In this document: piece after piece, positions 20,032 to 26,276 of the stretch
Layout of the letters: every line of letters starts with the position of its first letter
How positions within the stretch are numbered: the first letter of the stretch is position 1
NCBI GenBank assembly: GCA_004802705.1
Contig: SGPL01000461.1
Span: 1-26,276 of the forward strand
DNA from: Bondarzewia mesenterica
Taxonomy: Eukaryota > Basidiomycota > Agaricomycetes > Russulales > Bondarzewiaceae
Direction of reading: 5' to 3'
Length of the DNA: 26,276 bases
Notes under the pieces: generated by a model
What the model saw: the letters and a program-made list of their open reading frames with translations, nothing else
Database searches by the model: none
Told to the model about the DNA's origin: nothing
Program-made: the position numbers and the translations under genes

Positions 20032-21527
20032 TCACTGCCCATCATCTTCGTGCAGCGATAATGCTCGAAGTCGCTCTTCCTCGGCGGCCAGATTTGTGTC
20101 CTCCTGTTCACGCCTATACTTGGCAAGATCCCACTCGTCTTCGCCGTCCTCGTCCTCGTCTTCGAACCATTCCGGGTTGAATTGGAACTGATGTTACGCG
20201 ACGCGAATGGGTAAACAAACGAAATTTCAAGATGCAGGTCAGTGGCCATTTATTAAAACTTTAGCTGAGGTGAAGCAAAACGCACCAGGTCTCGTCCACT
20301 CATGCCAGAATTCTTGCCTGCGGCATGCTGCTGGTCCTTCGCCTTGCGCAAAGCTTCCAGCTCTGCCTCCTTCTTGTCCATCCGCGTTTGCTTCCATTTT
20401 GCAAACGTCTCGGGTGTTACTGGTGTTAGGTTCGAACCAAGCTTGTGTCGCTGTGAAGATAACACCAGATTAATTGAAGTTGTAAATTGGGGATGCGGTC
20501 GATAGGAGACAGATCAGCATACCTCAACTTCCAAGAACTCCTCCAAAGTGATCGTGTTCGCTTTCTCTGCTTCTTCTGCAGCCTTACGCTGTGACTTCAG
20601 TACGAATCCTGGCGGAAGGGCATGGCGATACTGGCAGTCGTCACCATTTGGACATTGCCAGAACCAGCCAAATCTGCGTCACGTTCGATGGATCAGCGAG
20701 ATTGCAGTGGGAAGAAATACATGGAGAAAGGGTTACTTTTGCATCTCGATAGCTTCGATAAAGTGTTTGCAAACAATCTGTATTTAGACAATGAATACGA
20801 TGTGGCAAGGGCAGCAGGAATGGGCGACATGCATCGGTTGTTGTCCGTGGGTTTCCACTTTTTGATATCACGACCTGCCTCAACTTCGCTTCGTCCCACG
20901 TATCCATCGTATCTACAATCCGTATTAGCATCTACGCCCCCACACAGAAAGAGCCAGATACTACTTACCAGCTAACTTCTCCTCCCGGCTATCCGCATAC
21001 AAGTTCTTCTTCTCCACCTTGCGTTCCACATCCAAGTTATGACTGAACTTGCATTTGGTCCCCTTGTCGCAGTGTCCGGCCTTGAAGAACGCGCAAAGCA
21101 CTGTCTTTGGGTCCACACCAAAAGGCACCTTCTGGGTCTGTATGGGACGGATCAACGCAGCCTCCTCCTTCTTCCGCTTCTCCTCCTCGGCCTTGGCCCT
21201 TGTACGCAGCTCCTTCTCGCGTTCTTTCGCGAGCACTTCGGGTGACTTGCCCGCTTGCGACGCTTGGCTCTGGATCCGGGCGACTTCTTTCTGGACTTTG
21301 GCAGACTTGTTTTTCTGCAGGGTGGAAGGGCGAGGTACGGTCAGCATAAACGCCGTTCGGTGAAACGGTTGCGCAGATGAGCGCTGACATTTTTCATGCC
21401 GAAAGTCTGCAGGTCGGCGTGAGCGCATCAGTACAATCTCCTACGGCTGAAGCGGGGGGAGCGGGACCACCTTGTCGACCTTGACCTTGGACGACGAGCT
21501 CGGCTGGTTCTGCTTCTTTGGCGCCAT
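20032..21527 (-). CDS. TMA46: TMA46/ZC3H15 (DFRP1), CCCH protein of the Rbg1/DRG1 GTPase
   Basis: This protein binds and stabilises the ribosome-associated GTPase Rbg1/DRG1. Eight exons (21527-21471, 21406-21389, 21314-20969, 20912-20833, 20777-20737, 20673-20523, 20450-20286, 20187-20032) total 1014 nt, or 337 residues (yeast 345). Signs are the start [19 protein letters not shown] then [14 protein letters not shown], a charged helix (about 53-76), CCCH finger 1 C99-x7-C107-x5-C113-x3-H117, finger 2 C170-x17-C188-x5-C194-x3-H198, and the DFRP region ([29 protein letters not shown]). Exon 2 is only 18 nt. Intron 4 (20832-20778) appears to be GC-AG (donor GCATGT). The stop is 190 bases from that of convergent CWC2. 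Confidence 0.95.
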
Positions 21528-21651
21528 CGTGAAATTTCGGTATGAAGTAAGTCAATCTACGACAGGTATGAAGACGGGCAAGGTGGATTCGTGGATAGAC
21601 TTGTTCAAGTTACTTGTGTCCTCACTTTTCCCTGAAAGTATATTTCCCCAC

Positions 21652-21677
21652 CACGTGACCACGCGACAGCCGCGTGG
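21652..21677. promoter_or_regulatory. E-box CACGTG next to a 7-bp inverted repeat
   Basis: CACGTG (21652-21657) is followed one base later by CCACGCG, a five-base spacer and CGCGTGG (21659-21665 and 21671-21677), a perfect inverted repeat. It lies about 130-150 bases upstream of the TMA46 start. It resembles paired sites for a bHLH or other dimeric factor; binding is inferred. Confidence 0.4.
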
Positions 21678-21720
21678 CAGTGATGGAGGTGGAAAGGACC
21701 TTCGAAGGAAACACAAGAAG

Positions 21721-21752
21721 TCAAGACAACGGAGAAGAGATGCAGAACCGAA
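21721..21752 (+). repeat. Imperfect direct repeat, copy 1
   Basis: 28 of 32 bases match the copy at 22047-22078 (shared core AAGACAACGGAGA). Nothing marks it as a mobile element. Confidence 0.6.
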
Positions 21753-22046
21753 TAAATGACAAGTACGAAGCGGGCATTCAAGTTTCTCACTAGTGGACAC
21801 TAGACTGAAATGTGAAGGAACTGAACGTGCATTAACAATGCAACATAAACGTATGTATGTTTGCTGTATATGAGTGCGATGTATCTATTCTGCAATGAAA
21901 TGCATTGTATACTCGACCAAGACGCATGAGATCTAATGCCAATGAATTATGCAGTGCGGTACGAGTGCATGAAAACAAAATTGTGTGGGGGAGCGCAAGG
22001 TGCAACAGAGTGTACAAAACATGGAACGTGAAAAGGACAAAACATG

Positions 22047-22078
22047 ACAAGACAACGGAGACGAGATGCAAAATCGAA
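22047..22078 (+). repeat. Imperfect direct repeat, copy 2
   Basis: 28 of 32 bases match the copy at 21721-21752, 326 bases away in the same orientation and the same intergenic region. Confidence 0.6.
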
Positions 22079-22181
22079 CAGATTGTACGAGTGTAGAGCA
22101 AAAACAACGGCGTGGGCTTGTGCTCTTACCACGACAAATGCCCTACCTCTCACATATATTATATCCACTTCTCTGCCCTCA

Positions 22182-24308
22182 TCATGCCCTCCTCATCACC
22201 TTTATCTCACCAGGGCCTTCACCCGCTTTGGAGCTCACGCTCCTTATGCGCGAGGTGGCACCCCTCATCTTCCGCATGGCAGCTGTAGGGTCCCTCTCCA
22301 CAGAAGCAGGCATCTTCGTCGACGCCGGTGCACCTATGATGGGCCTCGGCATCACGGATGGCGCAGGCGCCCCAAAGCGCGAGGGCAGACGCAGTCCTGA
22401 AGGAGCCGCAAACCTGCTGCCATTACTGTTGCTGCTGGAGGAAGCAACGGAAGGCCTTCTCGACAGCCCCGTCGACATGGATGCAGGGCGCTGTAATCTC
22501 GATACGCCAGCAGGAATGGTGGGAGCAGCATCCTTGGCTCCCTCTATCGGTGGCCGTTGAATACCCGCGCTTGCAACCCGAGTGGACGTGGACGTCAGCG
22601 TCGTAGCTCTGACGCGCGTAGCAATTTCGTTCGGTCGCGTAGAAAGGTCTTCGGATGTGTGCAGCGCTGCGTATGGCTTGACGCGTTTTGGGAGTTCCGT
22701 GCCTGGCGGAGGACGCTGAAGTCCGGTTGTTCGCGACCGCGCGGAAGGAACTGGTTGGGTTTCGGGGGTGATCCTTGATAAAGCTGAACTGGCCGACACT
22801 GGCGCGGGGACAGTTGAAGAGGGAATCGTATCTGCGTATTCTTGAGGCTTCGCCTTCTTTACGATGCGCAGAGCACTGACTTGCATTTGCTTCGAGACTG
22901 CTGGTGCCGAAGGGGCAGTCGCAGCTGTCTTACGCGCCGCATTAGGCTTTAATGAGGAGATCCGACGCTCTGGAGGGACGTCTTTCACCTGGGCTTGATT
23001 AACCGGAAGTGGCGAACGCTGGAAAGCATCGCGCTGCTTCACAGGTGCCTGAGGCGCTGCGATTGAAATTAGCGTCGCGTCGAGGTCGATTCTACTTATC
23101 ATAATTCAAGACTTACTGCGTTCTGTAGAAGAGTTGGATAAAGACCTCCTACGATCTTCGCGTTTGTTCGCTGGCGTTACGAACACAGGCGGCTGCCGAG
23201 CCGACTCGTTCTTGCTTTCGCTCGTGGCTCCAAGCTTGACGTCTCTCAGCCTCTCCACAAGAGAGCCTTCAATATCGCACTCGTCTGCGCTATCAGCATC
23301 AACTTCTGCCTTCATTTCCTGCTTTGCTTGGTGCCTGCTCTTCGCCTGTACCTGAATCTGATTTCCTGCCGACTCTATCAAGGTCGCGTTTCTGAGATTC
23401 TCAGCGAGGGCATACATCTCCCTCTCTTCCGCTTCGATGTCTAGGTCGTCCATCGAATCCTGACCAAGGAAGGAGATCTTGTCATTCAGAAGATCGAACG
23501 AGGTTTCGGGGCACTGAAAATGCATGCTGAACGATGTTTGCAGGTCCACAGACGTACGACGCGGATCCAACCTCGAAGTCGAAGTAGCGGGACGAGCAGG
23601 TGGACGTGAAGGGGACGGAGACTCGGGCTCGGTGGGCGAAGCAAGAACAAGCGAGTCCGGCTCAGGAGGGACGACAATTATCTGGGGAGGAGCAGCGTGA
23701 AGTGTGGGCGTAGATAAGGATGAGAATGATGGAGATGAAGGGGTAGGAGAGGACGTCGTCCCATTGATGGCATTGATGACTGAAGCTAAGGGGGATGATG
23801 AGGGAGCAGCGGTAGGCTTCTCCGTAGCAAAAGCCGAAGAAGAAGTATCTTGATTATTAAACGGACTGGCTGTTTTCTTTGCTGGTGTCTCCTGTTCTTG
23901 TTCTTCTTCCTCCAGCTCAATATCGGCAAGAGGCCGCCTCTGGGGCGTGGCATGGCATCCCACTTGTAGCGGGGACGCGCAGTCGCCTTCATTCTCATCG
24001 TCGGCCGTTTGTCCCGCATCGTCGGCCTCGCCGTCCAAGCTGTCCAAATCGGTATCGTCCCCGAAATCAATCAGCCCGCCCTCTGGCATCTTGGGAAGGA
24101 GGACCTTGTACTTGGTGTAGGTACGACTGAAAAATTTGGTCAAAGTCAAGGGGCTATCACCAACTGAGGTATTTGGCGCTGGTTCAGAGTTTTCCTTGTC
24201 CGAACCCGAGTCTGGCGAGTGCACGTCGCGGCGTGGAGGGGTCGATGGCCTGGCGAGAGGATCGAACATTTCAAGGAGAGAATCGCGTGGACGATTTGTA
24301 GTAGACAT
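22182..24308 (-). CDS. Unrecognised Ser/Pro-rich protein with KEN box
   Basis: I do not recognise a family. Two exons, 24308-23117 and 23056-22182, joined by a 60 nt intron (GTAAGT...TCGCAG), give 688 residues. The N-terminus holds an RxxL sequence (R8-D-S-L11), Thr/Ser-Pro sites around 23 and 31, and a KEN tripeptide at 38-40 in a disordered stretch, as in APC/C substrates. Next come an acidic block (LIDFGDDTDLDSLDGEADD), long Ser/Pro-rich disordered segments, and a modestly helical stretch (DDLDIEAEEREMYALAENLR). The second exon encodes a very basic Ser/Pro/Arg-rich tail (for example LRLPSRFGAPAPS, MRKMRGATSRIRS), of a kind common in microtubule- or DNA-associated proteins. No membrane segment or catalytic motif is seen. 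A mitotic role is possible but unproven. Confidence 0.85.
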
Positions 24309-25854
24309 TGTCGTCGTTCGTAAGATTCGTGCGTAGAAAGGAAAGCGTTGGTTGGTAGTGGCCTAGAAAGAAAGCGGTGATGAAGACTGGATTTATGAAA
24401 GCCTGTCGCAATGGAAGCAAGACAAGAGAGTTGTTGACTGGAAGTGATGGTGTCGCTGTGACGGATATGTGACAGACGCGTTTATCACGTGATCGTGCAA
24501 CTGCTTGAGTCCCTCGCGCAAGACACTGCCAGGCACTGCAGCAGGGACAGCAAGCTGAGATATCAAGGGAAAGATTCGTTCTCTACACAATTAAACTGGT
24601 GACCGGATCTTTATGGAATTTAGTCTTTTTACAACACAATACTGACTGTAGTAGAGGGAAGATCCGCTATATCCGCACATACTACACATCATTCTGAACG
24701 CGCCCTTGATCCACTGTCTTCTGTGCAAGGGGAGCCAAGGGGACTAGAAGAGTCAACGACCGCGCCAAAGGATTCGCACCAAGATATGGATTGCGGCCAC
24801 GTCTATTTGAGTTGGATTAATTGGAATTGCATTGGCAAAAATTACTGTTGCTACAAAAGAGCCAGATGATAAATCTCCAGCTGAAAACTGTCTAGGGATG
24901 CATCAACGGGGGGAGAAGAAATATATCAATTTCAAATAAGTTCCGGTGACCGAATTTACATCAAATCTTGTGATTTTGGCCTGAGCCTCATTGACAAACA
25001 ATCCCTGGAAGAAGGATCCAAGAGTGCCTGCATATAAAGTTCACATACGCACATGGGCTGTCTTTGCTAGTCGACACGCACATCTAAAAATGAATAAATG
25101 CCTGTGAAGAGGGATCCCGGAAGCAAAAAAAAATCGGAAAGGCAGACGCACTAGTAACTGGAATATCAGTTTGCAAATCCCTGTGTGAGAATTCACGCAA
25201 TAAATTGTTAGAGTACCTTAGGAGCAACATCAAACTCCCAGCACAACCGGACCTTGATGGACGTGGACGTCTACTGGCACAGTTGTGTGCGGATCATGCA
25301 TTTTGTCGGAAGGACGTTCCAGTTCTATGACCTACTAATCTCAGAAAATGTCAGATGGGTGAGACAGATAACCAAGAACAAGCAATAATGCATTCGGGAT
25401 TGAAATATTGACTTGTGTATATGGCGGCCGATGACGACAAGACAAAGTGAAAGTGGAGTCGATTATCTGTTTTCTTGCGGCGCTTGGCCGCGAGTTCTAC
25501 CTCGGAGCTTGAATTGCTGTTATTATGTAATTATTCACCGGTCACCGTTCACAATAGCGATCCAAGCTCTTCGTTCATCGTCAGCTACAGCGACACCGAC
25601 CGGCATTTTCTCATCATTAAATCGTCACTCCAAACACGAGACTGAAGATTTTTCGGGGTCTGGAGAATCCGCACTTGAGTTAAGAATATAATCACAATAT
25701 ATACATATACGGTCGACGGTGATAGTAACTTATTAATTGCCCCGGGCGATCCTTTTCCTGGCTTGCTCCTTTCTTTATGTCCTCCATCGTGTTCACGCAT
25801 CCCTAACTTAGTCTCAAAGTACACACCGCTTTTTTCCCTCCCCTCCTCACCATC
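24309..25854. other. Long intergenic region (24309-25854)
   Basis: About 1.5 kb between divergent genes. The left end is the promoter of the KEN-box gene; the right end is that of the gene at 25855, with an AT-rich TATA-like run near 25696-25709. The middle (24600-25400) is AT-richer with no convincing frame or tRNA. A non-coding RNA cannot be excluded. Confidence 0.45.
24476..24493. promoter_or_regulatory. ACGCGT next to palindromic ATCACGTGAT
   Basis: An MCB-type ACGCGT (24476-24481) lies two bases before a perfect 10-base palindrome ATCACGTGAT (24484-24493) containing an E-box. Both are 170-185 bases upstream of the KEN-box gene ATG. MBF-type and bHLH (Cbf1-like) binding are inferred from yeasts. 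Confidence 0.4.
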
Positions 25855-26276
25855 ATGGCACGCACGCAGTCGTTCCTATCTCAGGAGCCTACCAACATAG
25901 TCTCCCAACCCGTCACCATTGGACATATGTGAGTCACCTGAGTTTTTCTCCACATTTATTGCAGACTGATCCGCCCATGTAGCCAGCTCAGAGACCTCAT
26001 CATCTGTCCCGACGAGCGAGGCGTCGTCGACTATGTGCAAGATAAGTGTATCATGGAGCGGGATATGACTGATCCATCCTCCGTGCGTTGTTTCATGGCT
26101 CCACTACATCGCAAGACATTTAGATGCATCTCTTTTGCAGACGTCAATACCACTCGTAATGCTCAACTTCATACCCAACACAATCGCCTCCCTCCGTATT
26201 CCTGACTCCAATGAGCGACTTATTGCCGCAGGCGGACAGGATGCCGAACTCCATCTTTCCATTCACACACGACGTC
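25855..26276 (+). CDS. Possible WD40-like protein, 5' part only
   Basis: Three exons are visible, 25855-25928, 25983-26082 and 26141-26276, the last running off the window. Introns are 54 and 58 nt with good signals, and phases agree. The start ATG follows a pyrimidine-rich leader. The readable 103 residues begin MARTQSFLSQEP, continue with QLRDLIICPDERGVVDYVQ, and end with NTIASLRIPDSNERLIAAGG and a GGQDAELHLSIHT strand. The last part resembles a first WD40 blade (a GGxDxxLxLxxH-type turn and strand), so a beta-propeller scaffold is the likeliest reading. No function can be given from this fragment. Confidence 0.7.

Larger units (their letters stand above)
21528..22181. other. Intergenic: TMA46 promoter and 3' flank of the KEN-box gene
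   Basis: No open frame resembles a gene. The TMA46 promoter is at the left. An E-box, an inverted repeat and two copies of a 32-base direct repeat are listed separately. Confidence 0.5.

Noticed and set aside
22066..22560. A 164-codon plus-strand open frame
   Set aside because: It is antisense to the Ser/Pro-rich exon of the KEN-box gene, where low-complexity codons keep the opposite strand open.

Overview
The window looks like nuclear DNA from a filamentous basidiomycete, probably Agaricomycotina. Genes are packed on both strands. They are cut by many 50-65 nt introns with GT(A/G)NGT donors, CTNAC-type branch sites and YAG acceptors. Housekeeping proteins (RPL4, COQ4, CWC2, TMA46, a Cdc27/POLD3 homologue) are recognisable only after those introns are removed. 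Scattered Ns, dense around 15048-15135, mark it as draft sequence. The species cannot be named from sequence alone.

Left arm (1-7390): a tRNA-Val-like gene; a decayed C2H2 zinc-finger pseudogene beside its intact relative (2445-3777, minus); then mostly non-coding sequence with one weakly supported multi-exon gene near 5297-5775.

Middle (7393-14726): a nine-exon gene for the Cdc27/POLD3 subunit of DNA polymerase delta (minus); a single-exon mitochondrial PrpF-family isomerase (minus); a divergently transcribed SAM-dependent methyltransferase (plus); and ribosomal protein uL4/RPL4 (plus, six exons).

Right arm (15254-26276): a second C2H2 protein (minus); COQ4 for coenzyme Q synthesis (minus), with an apparent one-base frameshift in a homopolymer; CWC2, a spliceosome NTC factor (plus), sharing a 148 bp promoter with COQ4; TMA46/ZC3H15 (minus, eight exons, one 18 nt microexon, one probable GC-AG intron), convergent with CWC2; an unrecognised 688-residue Ser/Pro-rich protein with a KEN box (minus); and the 5' part of a possible WD40-like protein that runs off the window.

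The genes do not form one pathway; the order is typical of unlinked fungal housekeeping genes. No transposon, CRISPR array or obvious defence or secondary-metabolite cluster was seen. The most interesting points are the transition-rich pseudogene, the COQ4 frameshift and its long intron, the unusual introns in TMA46, the PrpF/methyltransferase pair, and the KEN-box protein. Exon boundaries were worked out by hand from splice signals, reading phase and family similarity. No database or RNA evidence was available.
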